A stretch of 64,000 nt of DNA from DATARH01 sp036268075. Lineage in GTDB: Bacteria; Pseudomonadota; Alphaproteobacteria; ATCC43930; CGMCC-115725. Under the pieces are notes generated by a model that was not told the origin of the DNA, made no database searches, and saw only the letters and a list, made by a program, of their open reading frames with translations. The stretch spans positions 62,001-126,000 of the forward strand of contig DATAUV010000133.1 in the NCBI GenBank assembly GCA_036268075.1. Reading direction: 5' to 3'. Of the stretch, positions 52,547 to 61,587 are shown in pieces (the stretch's first letter is position 1; the number at the start of each line of letters is the position of its first letter). Position numbers and translations under genes: made by a program.

Positions 52547-55471
52547 CTACTGGACAAGCTCAGGATATATTTGTTCTACATCTTGCGCGATGAAGCCGAT
52601 TTGTTCTCCTGACGCTTCGTCATTCTTCGCGTCTTTCCAGCGGAAACGGATCGGTTTGAGTTTCATGAGGAGATCGAGGTTTGCGGAGCTATCCAGAAAA
52701 TCCCTAATGTCCCTCTTAAGCCTGCGGTCAGACCATACGTTCGCATAGGTGTACCACCCGCCGGAAGCGACGCATTGCAGGCACTCCCAGGCACCATATA
52801 TGTTTGCGAGCATATTAGAGCCGGTCAAATAACTAACCGTGATCTCGTACATAGACGAGTTGTTAGATGGCTGAGTATAGTAGCCCGTATTGGCAGCGTC
52901 ATAAAAAACTGTAGAATATATGGGTCCCTGGATATATGCGTTGCCATTTACATCCAAATTCCAGTTGCAAGTACCACCCCAATTGATGGAAAGACATCCC
53001 CCGTTGAATATTCCGCTACCGCCAGCATTTACATTACCGCTGGTATATAGAGGTCCGGCCGCATAGAATCCGGTATTGGTCGCGAGGCCGTAGGTGCTGT
53101 TCGAGGCGAGATACCAGCTTTGCTGACCGTTGCCCCCACCGTCGTTGCGTCCGGGGTAAATATAGGCGCCTTGTCCCTGATAGATTCCGGCTTGAAAATA
53201 CATGCTGGTATTGGTGTAAAGGCCCCAGCTGTTGCTCGAAGCGAGGTAATAGCTTCCTTGATAGTTGCCGCCGCTGAGAAGCCCCGGATAAATATAGTTA
53301 CCCGCTGTTTGTTGGATGTAGTTTGATTGAATGACACCTGCGGAGGTGGTACCACTGACATTGAGAGAACTAGCCATGGTTACGGCCCCGGCAAAGTACA
53401 TCCCGGTGTTGGTGTAAAGCCCGTAGCTGCTGTTTGAACCGAGGTACCAGTTCGTCTGGTAATTCACGCCGCTGCCGTCGTTGCGTCCCGGCCAGATATA
53501 GTGGCCATAGAGCTGCTCGACGTCGGAGGTCAGATGCGCGCCGCTGGTGAGCGTGCCCGTGATGGTGAAATTGCCGGCGCCGAACGATCCCGCGTTCACG
53601 TTGGCGGCGGGTATCTGTCCTACGTTGAGCGTGCCGCCAGTCCAGAGCCAGTCCCAGCCATTATCGGCCGTGTTATAGATGCCCGAATAATTGCCGCTTC
53701 CCTGGATCATCAGGGTTTTCTGGTTGACGCCAGCCTGTTTAAAATTAATACCGCTCCAGCCGGACTTCGATCCATCGATGGTGATCGAGCCGTAGTTCGA
53801 GCTGGTTCCCCCGGTATAGAGCGTGGTGCCTTGGATGCGGACGTTGCCGTTAACATCCAGCGGGTAGCTCGGACTCGTCGTCCCGATGCCGACGTAGCCT
53901 TCGCCTTCGATGCGCATGACCGGAGAAGCATCACTGTAGGCATAAAAGTCCATGGTGCCGTAAGTGCCCGCATTGGCGCCCACTATGATCTGCGCCGTTT
54001 CTCCGGCAGCGCCTATATTGTGCACGCCATTATTGATCCCGAAACCAATCTCTGCCAAAGATCCACCAACACCGCCAGCACCTCCGCCATCGTTAATGTA
54101 GAGTTGCGTTGCTCCACTAGCCCCGTGGATGTGCGTCAGGTAGGAGGGTGATGTCGTCCCGATGCCGACGTAGCCGGTGGGTAGGATCGTCATGGCAGTA
54201 GCGCCGCCCGCCGATGTACCAAACATCAATTTACCGCCGGCCGTATCGAGTACTATGTCTCCTGCGGCCGAACCTGTTGTGTAATTATTCGCGCCCCCAG
54301 CCACGCCAAGCCAACCATCGTCCGCAGTTCTTCCGAGGGCAAGACCCGCATAATTGCCGGCGTTGCCAGACCTTATACTTATGCCATCAAGGGCATTCCC
54401 GTTTGTGTAGACCTCCAGCGGCCCAATTGGACTCGTCGTCCCGATGCCGACATTGCCGTTGGTCTGGATAACAAAATCTTGCGAAGCGGCATCCCCCGCG
54501 ACATAAACCGCTGACTGCGAATCGTTCCTTGTCCGGTTGTTGATATATAAAGTTGTGCCTGAATTATTCGCGCCTCCCTGAACATACAGCAAAGCCGTCG
54601 GACTTGCGGTATTAATGCCAACGTTGCCGCCGTTCACGATCAAACCGTAACCTGAAGAAGAAGCAAAATAGCCGCCAACACCTGTTGTGCTCACGCCGTA
54701 AACACCATTGCCAGCACTGCTTAGCCCTTCCACCCCATCGGCGGTGCCATTACCGTAGACGCCGTTACTGCTCGCTCCCGTAGCCCAACCATAAACACCG
54801 TTGCTGCTAGCACCGGTAGTTACGGCCTCCAGACCATCGCTACCGGCAACCCCCGCGACGCGTGAAAGAGTGCCTATGGTCGAAGTAGTTGTCTCGACGT
54901 CGAGAGTGTAGCCCGGACTCGCCGTTCCGATGCCGACGTTGCCGCCGTTTGGCTGGAGTACGAGATAGCGGTTAGTCCAGCTAACGCCCGGTGAAACGGT
55001 CTGGATATATCCAACCTGGGTCGAGTTATCCACACCTTCCAACAACGCGACATCATTCGTGCCATCATCGACCCGCAAACCGGCCTGAGCTTGTGCGTTT
55101 CCTTCTCCTGACGTATTCGCAGTAACATCGAATATGTTGTTAGGTACTAACGTATTGATGCCGACACTGCCGGAGCCATTGATAGTCACCTTGGCGCTAT
55201 TATTGGTGCCAAGGTATAGCGGCGCGTTTTGCACATTTATGACGTAGGCCGCGAGCGAACCGTGATAGGGACTGTTGGCCGTTCCCGAAGGATCGGAGCC
55301 TAGCAACATACCCCAGGCACCCGAATTTCCCGTGATATTAACCTGATTTGTCCCGGTGCCTGCGAACATTGCGACCGTGCCAAGGCTGCCGCTGGTGCCG
55401 GACACCGTCAGCGGGCTGGTAGGCCCCGTCGTCCCGATGCCGACGTAGCTGTTTGCCCCGTTAACGGTCAT
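52547..55471 (-). CDS. tail-fibre-like adhesin, second part with S74 chaperone
   Basis: A 974-codon frame. It contains at least seven repeats of the tail-fibre pattern V-G-I-G-T-x2-P-x4-L-x-V and carbohydrate-fibre-like Gly/Asn/Ser-rich repeats, and it ends with the S74 intramolecular chaperone SDRRLKRDIRDFLDSSANLD...FRWKD...IGFIAQDVEQIYPELV (quoted in pieces). S74 domains trimerise the fibre and cut themselves off at the Ser of SDRRLK. The coding sense actually begins further upstream: the preceding frame passes into this one near 55515. The last sense codon before TAG is CAG. Confidence 0.8.
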   Translation of the reverse strand: MTVNGANSYVGIGTTGPTSPLTVSGTSGSLGTVAMFAGTGTNQVNITGNSGAWGMLLGSDPSGTANSPYHGSLAAYVINVQNAPLYLGTNNSAKVTINGSGSVGINTLVPNNIFDVTANTSGEGNAQAQAGLRVDDGTNDVALLEGVDNSTQVGYIQTVSPGVSWTNRYLVLQPNGGNVGIGTASPGYTLDVETTTSTIGTLSRVAGVAGSDGLEAVTTGASSNGVYGWATGASSNGVYGNGTADGVEGLSSAGNGVYGVSTTGVGGYFASSSGYGLIVNGGNVGINTASPTALLYVQGGANNSGTTLYINNRTRNDSQSAVYVAGDAASQDFVIQTNGNVGIGTTSPIGPLEVYTNGNALDGISIRSGNAGNYAGLALGRTADDGWLGVAGGANNYTTGSAAGDIVLDTAGGKLMFGTSAGGATAMTILPTGYVGIGTTSPSYLTHIHGASGATQLYINDGGGAGGVGGSLAEIGFGINNGVHNIGAAGETAQIIVGANAGTYGTMDFYAYSDASPVMRIEGEGYVGIGTTSPSYPLDVNGNVRIQGTTLYTGGTSSNYGSITIDGSKSGWSGINFKQAGVNQKTLMIQGSGNYSGIYNTADNGWDWLWTGGTLNVGQIPAANVNAGSFGAGNFTITGTLTSGAHLTSDVEQLYGHYIWPGRNDGSGVNYQTNWYLGSNSSYGLYTNTGMYFAGAVTMASSLNVSGTTSAGVIQSNYIQQTAGNYIYPGLLSGGNYQGSYYLASSNSWGLYTNTSMYFQAGIYQGQGAYIYPGRNDGGGNGQQSWYLASNSTYGLATNTGFYAAGPLYTSGNVNAGGSGIFNGGCLSINWGGTCNWNLDVNGNAYIQGPIYSTVFYDAANTGYYTQPSNNSSMYEITVSYLTGSNMLANIYGAWECLQCVASGGWYTYANVWSDRRLKRDIRDFLDSSANLDLLMKLKPIRFRWKDAKNDEASGEQIGFIAQDVEQIYPELVQ

Positions 55472-57533
55472 GGCATTGGTTGTAGCGACGCTGCCATTGA
55501 TGCCGCCGGCAGAAATTTATACTTCCTGCGCCGCCGCGCCCCTTGATATCCAGATTACCGTTATTGGAACTGCCTCCGGATAAACCTATAACTGCATCCG
55601 ATGTGCCATCAACACCGCCGATGATCTGCGGCCAGTAATTAGCGCTTGCATTTTGTACGACTTGCAAAGACTTCGACACATCGAGCAACGCCCCCGGCGA
55701 CGTCGTTCCGATGCCGACGTTGCCATTATATTTTATTATCATGGTTCGGTTATTTACGGCATTCGCAAGATCCGTTCGATTATAAAAACCGATGTCGCCA
55801 TTGTAGTGCCCGGTCGAATCAACAACCCCGGCAATGGCGGCGTATGGATCAATATTGGACGCAGGGTCGACGGAGCGGAAAGCCAACATGGAGTAATTGC
55901 CCGTGGCATTACCCGCCATCGAGTCTATATACATCTGCGCGCCAGATGCCGAGCTATTCGATACATCAAGCGTGGCACCCGGACTCGTCGTCCCGATGCC
56001 GACGTTGCCGGAGGTAAGAATACTCATTAGATTGGTGGCCGTTTGATTGTCTGCGCTTGCGGTGGGCACCGTGGCAAAAAGGAAACCACCCGCATTGTCG
56101 CCCTCAAAAAGAGAGCCCTTGAGGCCCCTTGTTTTGAAGGTATTGTTTGTCGTCCCCGCTTCACAACTGAAGCACAAAAAGGCTTGGCCCGATCCCGCTT
56201 GTGCGCCTAAAGTACTGGCATACCCCGCAGGATTACCATGCCCCCATTCGACACTATTTCCGGCGTTGCGTGCCTGAATATAGGCTGTCGTTTGCCCAAC
56301 ATTCCCGTATGCACCCACGGATAAAAGATTTGTCGGCCTCGCCGTCCCGATTCCGACGTTGCCTAAATAGTTGATACGCATGCGCTCGCCGACGCCAGTG
56401 GTCGATGCAGCAGTGTAAAACACGAGATCGCCGGAGGCGTTGTTTCCGCCCGCCGGAGGCATGTCTAGTTCAATTCTCCCGCGCTCCCAAGGTCCTCCGC
56501 CGTTATAATTAAGAAAGGAAATTGTTCCCGCCGGAGAGCCGAAGGGGGCATTGGCGGCCACAAAATTAAGCTCAGGGTTGCCGCTAGGGCCTGACACATC
56601 CTGAATTTCCAGTCTTTCGGTTCCGCCGCCTTCCGCTTGTACTCCATTAAGGACGACGCTTCCGCTGTCGAGTATGCGCATGTCTTCAGTAAGAGTACCT
56701 GATGAGTGAGCGTTCGTGCTGAATGTGATCGCGTAGTCAGCGCCGTTATCGGTCGCGAGAGCACCAATGCTGGCTGCCGGGCCTGTAATAAAGGAGGTAT
56801 TGGAAATAAAATTCAGTTTTCCCAGGGTGTTTCCAGCTACAATACCGGCATTAGTGTTATTAATATTGATCGTAGGCCCGGTTGTTGACGATGCTGCTAT
56901 TTCCAGATTTGCTCCCGGCGTTGTCGTCCCGATGCCGACATTGCCGGAGCCGGTGATCAGGGCGTAGCCGCCCCCCGAATTGGTGAAATAACCTCCCGCG
57001 CCGGTATTGGTGGCGCCGCTGTTGATCCCGTAGACGGCATAGCCAGTATTGCTGGCACCGCTGATCGTGGCCGCGACGCCATAGCCAGTACCGGTCGCAG
57101 CGTTGTTGACGGCAAGTGTGGTGGCGGTCGTGGCGCTGGCATCAGTATCAGCGAGCGTCAGCGCCGTCCCGGAGACCAGTCCGCTCCAGTCCCACACCTG
57201 CGAGCCGAAACTGGTGCTGTCAATGGTGTTGGTGGCCGTCGCCTTTGTGATACCGTTAAGCGCGGCGGTACCGGTACCGGCCGCCGAGCCCCAGGCGTAG
57301 GCACCGGTTGCGGGGCAACCGACACCGCTACAGGTGCAAACATCGACGGCAAGGGTGGACGCGTTGTAGTACATATACCCCACGGTACCGGCAATGCAGG
57401 AAGGCATTGCGGCTGTATTTGCGTATGACTCCAGCCCGATAGGGCCACCGGCAATAACCGCGCCCTGCGTCACAACGGCGGCAGCATTGATAATACCACC
57501 CGAAGAATAGGCGGTGCTTACAGCCGCGGGCAC
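55461..57533 (-). CDS. tail-fibre-like adhesin, first part
   Basis: A 690-codon frame from a GTG. Protein-like sequence extends 19 codons further upstream (TKAVISKNLEIGPSASLGT) right up to the TAG of the pilin-like gene, with no start codon between, so it may be the continuation of that gene. It has four V-G-I-G-T-x2-P repeats, Thr/Ala-rich beta structure and a CTCSGVGCP cysteine cluster. Its last ~18 codons (CRRHQWQRRYNQ) are out of frame. A +1 shift at about 55515 would read SAGGINGSVATTNA and join MTVNG of the second part. It would be a ~1680-aa fibre when joined. Confidence 0.75.
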   Translation of the reverse strand: MPAAVSTAYSSGGIINAAAVVTQGAVIAGGPIGLESYANTAAMPSCIAGTVGYMYYNASTLAVDVCTCSGVGCPATGAYAWGSAAGTGTAALNGITKATATNTIDSTSFGSQVWDWSGLVSGTALTLADTDASATTATTLAVNNAATGTGYGVAATISGASNTGYAVYGINSGATNTGAGGYFTNSGGGYALITGSGNVGIGTTTPGANLEIAASSTTGPTININNTNAGIVAGNTLGKLNFISNTSFITGPAASIGALATDNGADYAITFSTNAHSSGTLTEDMRILDSGSVVLNGVQAEGGGTERLEIQDVSGPSGNPELNFVAANAPFGSPAGTISFLNYNGGGPWERGRIELDMPPAGGNNASGDLVFYTAASTTGVGERMRINYLGNVGIGTARPTNLLSVGAYGNVGQTTAYIQARNAGNSVEWGHGNPAGYASTLGAQAGSGQAFLCFSCEAGTTNNTFKTRGLKGSLFEGDNAGGFLFATVPTASADNQTATNLMSILTSGNVGIGTTSPGATLDVSNSSASGAQMYIDSMAGNATGNYSMLAFRSVDPASNIDPYAAIAGVVDSTGHYNGDIGFYNRTDLANAVNNRTMIIKYNGNVGIGTTSPGALLDVSKSLQVVQNASANYWPQIIGGVDGTSDAVIGLSGGSSNNGNLDIKGRGGAGSINFCRRHQWQRRYNQCHDR

Positions 57534-57590
57534 AGTCCCGAGAGAGGCGGATGGTCCGATCTCAAGGTTCTTGCTGATGACGGCCTTTGT

Positions 57591-58301
57591 CTAATCAGAT
57601 GGCTTAAGCGCCCAGAGGGAGGACGTGGCCGTGGCCGCCTGCTGATAGGTGAAGGACAGCACGATGTCGTCGCCACTGCCGGTGACGAGCGTGCTTGAAC
57701 TGTTCACATAGGCGCTGCAACTGGATTGAAAGTGGCGGTCAGGGCCGGCGGAAATAACGGCCAGCACGGTTTGCGAAGAGGCGTTGCCCGCTGCCGGCGT
57801 GGGGCTGCCCAGCAGGCGTTTGGCGTTATAGCCGGAGCCTGTGCCGCCGCTACAGCTGTTGCTGCCGTTGATGCCCGTGCAGGACTGGTCGGAACCGTTG
57901 ATTATATCACAGCCCGCCGCCAGCGAAGCGACGCCAACCTCCCAGACGCAATAGCCGTAGTCCGTGCCCCACGGGTCGGTCAGCGGCGCGCCAATCGTCG
58001 ACGGAATAAGACCACCTCCGCTGGGAATCACAGAGCCTGTGCGCCATGAGCGGGGCACCACAAAGCCGGCACTGGCGCAGTCACCGTTGTTGGGCAGGTT
58101 ATTGATGGCATCCATGATGATGATGCTCGCGACCGACTGCATCTGCGATTTGGCCTGCGTCTTGTTGGTCACGCGCACCATCGACGACATCGGGCCTGAA
58201 ATGGTCGAATACAAAACGGTGCTCAGCGCCGCACCGATCGCGATAGCCGCGAGAAGGATGGTGAAGACGCTGCCGGACTGCGACGTTTGCTGACGGGTCA
58301 T
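57591..58301 (-). CDS. pilin-like protein
   Basis: A 236-aa protein with a short basic leader, SQSGSVFTILLAAIAIGAALSTVLYSTI as a pilin-type N-terminal helix (the canonical FTLIE is not kept), then a globular beta-rich domain with paired cysteines (NGDCASAG, CVWEVG, CDIINGSDQSC). It is likely a pseudopilin that anchors the adhesin. The stop TAG is in frame with the downstream adhesin sequence. It follows the small membrane gene by 2 bp. Confidence 0.7.
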   Translation of the reverse strand: MTRQQTSQSGSVFTILLAAIAIGAALSTVLYSTISGPMSSMVRVTNKTQAKSQMQSVASIIIMDAINNLPNNGDCASAGFVVPRSWRTGSVIPSGGGLIPSTIGAPLTDPWGTDYGYCVWEVGVASLAAGCDIINGSDQSCTGINGSNSCSGGTGSGYNAKRLLGSPTPAAGNASSQTVLAVISAGPDRHFQSSCSAYVNSSSTLVTGSGDDIVLSFTYQQAATATSSLWALKPSD

Positions 58302-58303
58302 GG

Positions 58304-58534
58304 TCAGCGCCTCTGTTTTTGCTGGAGGCGCATATCCATGAGAGTGAGGATGATGCCGATTAAACAGCCGACGGACATCGCGGCGAAGATGGTCGCAAGC
58401 AGTTCGCGTCCCGGCAGAGTACCAAGGGATCGAAAGCTCGATTGAATAGCGGGAGAGAGGACGAACAGAGCCGCTTCACAGAGAGCGAAGCACACGAGGA
58501 AAAACGCAATGGCGAGACTAAATTTATGGTTCAT
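58304..58534 (-). CDS. small two-helix membrane protein
   Basis: A 76-aa protein with hydrophobic helices at about 6-28 and 45-66 and a basic C-terminus (RLQQKQRR). It is the first gene of the pilin/adhesin operon, in an AT-rich promoter zone. The family is unknown; it may be an assembly or quality-control factor. Confidence 0.6.
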   Translation of the reverse strand: MNHKFSLAIAFFLVCFALCEAALFVLSPAIQSSFRSLGTLPGRELLATIFAAMSVGCLIGIILTLMDMRLQQKQRR

Positions 58535-58790
58535 TAGGGACCGCTTTTAATACTTCTGATGTAACAGGCATAACGAAGAAAAATATTCCTCAATATATCA
58601 GTATACCTTAGAAATATTGAGTATTTCTGTCATTTACATAGATGAGAATACGCAGATCGGGGCCTTGCAGGCATTCGCAAAACGGGTCACTTTCGATACA
58701 CCCTAAAAGCGTTATATCTAAATAAATCAATATCTTATATCCCACATAGATATGTTGCAAAACTTGCGAAGATGCTCCAAAGTATTTCTT
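58535..58790. other. AT-rich divergent promoter region
   Basis: A 256-bp gap between the adhesin operon (minus) and the recombinase (plus). It is strongly AT-rich at 58550-58790, and no clear operator or crossover repeats are visible by eye. Probably holds divergent promoters and a res-type site. Confidence 0.4.
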
Positions 58791-59405
58791 ATGAATCTAG
58801 GTTATGCCCGGGTCTCTACTGAGGAACAGAACCTCGATATGCAGCGCCGGTCGTTGAGAGCGGCTGGATGCGAACGCGTATTCGAGGATTGCGGCGTGTC
58901 CGGCGCGGCGCGGAGCCGTCCACAACTGGACAAGGCGTTTGCGAGCCTCAGGCAGGGCGATATTCTCGTCGTATGGAAGCTGGATCGCCTCGGGCGATCA
59001 CTCTCGCATCTGATCGAGGTGATGCAGACGCTCGGCGAGCAGGGCGTAGGATTCCAGTCAATGTCGGAAGCGATCGACACCACGACGGCGGGAGGCCGGC
59101 TTGTGTTTCACATGATGGGCGCGCTCGCCGAATTCGAGCGGTCCCTGATTGCCGAACGGACCCGCGCCGGCATGGCCGCCGCGAAGGCGCGCGGCGAGGC
59201 CGTGGGACGGCCTCCGAAGCTGACGCGAACCCAGGTTGAGCACGCGCGGCGCCTGATCAAAACGAAGAGTGAGAGCGTGACGTCGGTCGCGCGCTCGCTG
59301 CGCGTCAGTCGTGCGACACTCTACCGGGCGCTGTTGACGCGGGAAGCGTCCGCGCCTGGCACGGTCGCTTCGCACTGCCATTCGGGCACGGCGAACACGG
59401 AATAG
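58791..59405 (+). CDS. serine recombinase (resolvase/invertase)
   Basis: A 204-aa protein with the catalytic serine in MNLGYARVSTEEQNLDMQ, Arg residues in VWKLDRLGRSLSHL, FHMMGALAEFERSLIAERTRAG, and a C-terminal helix-turn-helix SVTSVARSLRVSRATLYRAL. The ATG at 58791 is preferred over 58752 because it gives the family's usual start. Small serine recombinases resolve cointegrates or invert DNA. The divergent adhesin genes make an invertase role worth testing. A relic of a similar gene's 3' end lies at 30141. Confidence 0.9.
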   Translation: MNLGYARVSTEEQNLDMQRRSLRAAGCERVFEDCGVSGAARSRPQLDKAFASLRQGDILVVWKLDRLGRSLSHLIEVMQTLGEQGVGFQSMSEAIDTTTAGGRLVFHMMGALAEFERSLIAERTRAGMAAAKARGEAVGRPPKLTRTQVEHARRLIKTKSESVTSVARSLRVSRATLYRALLTREASAPGTVASHCHSGTANTE

Positions 59406-59425
59406 GCTGAGCCGCCAAACCGCAA

Positions 59426-59608
59426 TCAGAACGGTTTGAAATGCTTCCGCAGTTTGCGACGCGGCTGCGCCCGCTTCAGAAACATCGATTTGATGTGAGG
59501 AGCGCCTGCCGGCGGCGGTGGCGGTGGTAGCTTCGTCAGAACGCGTTTGAGCGCCGCGATCGAGATGGCGATTCTGCGTTGAGCCAACTCCAACATGCGA
59601 ACCGTCAT
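59426..59608 (-). CDS. possible 60-aa basic peptide after relaxase
   Basis: Same strand as the relaxase, 92 bp after its stop. It is basic, with a PPPPPP run. Weak ribosome site (GGGGAC). It could be a small accessory protein or a chance frame. Confidence 0.35.
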   Translation of the reverse strand: MTVRMLELAQRRIAISIAALKRVLTKLPPPPPPAGAPHIKSMFLKRAQPRRKLRKHFKPF

Positions 59609-59700
59609 GTCCCCGACGAACCGGGAGACCCGGTGAAGTGGCTTGGCAACCTTTTCAGTGAGGAAGCGGCTCGGCTTTGATTGCGGGAAGCGCGAACCGC

Positions 59701-61167
59701 TCAGCGTGCGCGCCCTGGCGGCCCGCGGCCGTCCCTGCTTCGTTCGCGCTCGGCGCGCTGTTCTTCTTCCTGTCGTCGGCGCTCCTCGATCTCCTCCGCG
59801 AGACGCTTTGCGGCGGCATCGAGCTCGCGCAGATGACGGGCGCGATCCTGATCGTAACGGACGCTATGCTCGCGCTGCTGCTGTGCGTGGCGTTCTGCCA
59901 GGTCGGCAAGATCGGCTGTCACCCCGGCCTGAAGAGTTGCGATCCGGGCTTCGCGCTCCTGTTCCTGCCCGTGCAGGAAGGCGTCTGCCACTTCCTTGCG
60001 GTCGCGCGCCTCCTCGGCCGCCTGGTGCGGATCGAGCTTGGCTTTGATCGTTTCGATGAAACCCGCAAGGCCGGTCGTGTCGTGATGGGTTTCGCGGAAG
60101 AAGCGATCCCTCGCGGCCTGTTGCAGGGCATCGAAGTGGCCGAGTTTCTCCCTGACTTCGTTCTCAAGGACGTGAGCCGTCTGTGCATATTCCGCTTCCT
60201 GCCTGAGCCGCATTTGACGGGCTTCTTCCGCATGGCGGTCTCTTACCGCCCTCTCTTGGGCGGCGGGGTCTTCTGCGGTTGGGTCAGCCGGCTCTGGCTC
60301 CGGCGGCTGCGGAGCTTCTACAGCCTCCGCAGAGGCTATCTCGAGCGCGTCCCTGCGCTGTTCCTGAAGCGCCTTGGCTTGTTCGACACTCGGAATGGCT
60401 TCCCGGTCTACGTCGGCCATGAAAGCGCGCAGATCCTTGGCGGTAACGCCCTTGATCTGACGCGCCAGGCTGTAGATTTGGCCGTCGGCGTCGACGATGA
60501 CGTAATCGCGCCGATCGCCTTTGGCGAGAACGAGGCCATGCCCCTCAAGGGCTGCCTGGAAAGCTAGCGCGTTGTCGCTGTGTGCATACAGGGACGTGAT
60601 CGCGTCCTTGAACGCGTGCGGATCGGTTCCGGCGCGTTCGGCCTGCTGCCATTCGGCGTGGTTGATTTCCTCCTTGGGAAATTCCGGCTGTTTCTCGCGG
60701 TCCCGCTTGGCGTGCTTGCCGGGGACGTGCTCGTGCCCAAATTCCTGTTCGAGGGCCATGCTCGCCCTCTCGTGGGCGACGTAATTGAAGCTGTCGGAAA
60801 CCAGCTTCATTTTGTCGATGTCGGTGCGCTGCCAGACGACGTGAATGTGCTGGCGGTCGTGTTTCTCGTGCACCACCACGACGCGGGGCTGTCCGTCGAA
60901 GCCAAGCTCTTTTTCCAGGACATCGACGGCGCGCTGCCATTGCTCGGGCGTCATCGCATAGCGGGCGTCCGGAGAGATATTGGCGTGATAGAGGCCCTTG
61001 CTGCCCCGCGTGCCTGCCGAGATCAGTTGCCAATCCCGCAGCGCCTCCCTGAGGCTGCCGGTGGGCGAGTCGAGCTGTACGATTTTGACGGTCTCGTTCG
61101 TGTCCGTGCGGAGCAGATGCCGCGCAAGCTGGACGGGACCGCCGCGACTGTCGCCTTTGATGATCAT
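59701..61167 (-). CDS. second MobA-type relaxase
   Basis: A 488-aa protein: N-terminal nuclease domain with His-Ile-His (HDRQHIHVVWQRTD, His107 and His109), upstream LARHLLRTDTNE, and a long Glu/Arg-rich C-terminal coiled coil. It is a different relaxase from the one at 12-13.6 kb. It overlaps mobC by 4 bp. Relaxases of this type start mobilization at an oriT, probably the structured region at 61.6-62.4 kb. Confidence 0.85.
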   Translation of the reverse strand: MIIKGDSRGGPVQLARHLLRTDTNETVKIVQLDSPTGSLREALRDWQLISAGTRGSKGLYHANISPDARYAMTPEQWQRAVDVLEKELGFDGQPRVVVVHEKHDRQHIHVVWQRTDIDKMKLVSDSFNYVAHERASMALEQEFGHEHVPGKHAKRDREKQPEFPKEEINHAEWQQAERAGTDPHAFKDAITSLYAHSDNALAFQAALEGHGLVLAKGDRRDYVIVDADGQIYSLARQIKGVTAKDLRAFMADVDREAIPSVEQAKALQEQRRDALEIASAEAVEAPQPPEPEPADPTAEDPAAQERAVRDRHAEEARQMRLRQEAEYAQTAHVLENEVREKLGHFDALQQAARDRFFRETHHDTTGLAGFIETIKAKLDPHQAAEEARDRKEVADAFLHGQEQEREARIATLQAGVTADLADLAERHAQQQREHSVRYDQDRARHLRELDAAAKRLAEEIEERRRQEEEQRAERERSRDGRGPPGRAR

Positions 61168-61556
61168 GGGGGAGCCGCTCCTCGGGGCGGCTCTTCCCCG
61201 GTCGTCTCCATCGCCAAGGCGCGCAAGATGGCGGCCCGGATATCCAAATAGGCGGCGAGCGCCTCCCTGAGTTCAGGGATGTTGGCCGGCCGTCCCGCGT
61301 TCAAATTGTGCGCAATCTGGTTCAGGTTATTGCCGACGCGGCCGCATTCTCCGAGCAATTGACGCAGGGCTATGTGGTCGACCGGCGGGCGGCGCTGGGC
61401 GCGGGGACCGGGGCTGCCGAGCGCGGCGGCGCGGAGAAAGGCAGCCGCGGCTACGCCGGCTTTATCCGCCTTGCCGGCGACCTCTGCGAATTCCTGTTCG
61501 GTGAAGCGGACAAGACATTGTTCCGTCCGCTGCCGCTTGTCGGTGCCGCTCGCCAT
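61164..61556 (-). CDS. second MobC-like relaxosome protein
   Basis: A 130-aa protein starting MASGTDKRQRTEQCLVRFTEQEFAEVAGKAD (ribbon-helix-helix-like), with the MobC signature ECGRVGNNLNQIAHNLNAGR and ALAAYLDIRAAILRAL at the end. ATG 61556 is preferred; an upstream in-frame start at 61598 enters the hairpin array. Co-translated with the relaxase. Confidence 0.85.
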   Translation of the reverse strand: MASGTDKRQRTEQCLVRFTEQEFAEVAGKADKAGVAAAAFLRAAALGSPGPRAQRRPPVDHIALRQLLGECGRVGNNLNQIAHNLNAGRPANIPELREALAAYLDIRAAILRALAMETTGEEPPRGAAPP

Positions 61557-61587
61557 GCCCCCTCTCTTGCGTGCCGCACAATGGCAC

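Noticed and set aside
53000..57000. CRISPR-like repeats in the adhesin region
   Set aside because: The recurring sequence encodes the V-G-I-G-T-x2-P protein motif of tail fibres at irregular spacing.
52547..57533. diversity-generating retroelement target
   Set aside because: A tail-fibre-like receptor gene would fit, but no reverse transcriptase or template repeat is seen in the window.
52253..58301. genome-wide recoding of TAG as a sense codon
   Set aside because: Integrase, coupling protein, PLD-helicase and SMC-like genes all end naturally at TAG, so TAG is a normal stop here.
59677..60567. 296-codon plus-strand open frame with hydrophobic segments
   Set aside because: Antisense to the second relaxase; the hydrophobicity is the complement of the Glu/Arg-rich coiled coil.
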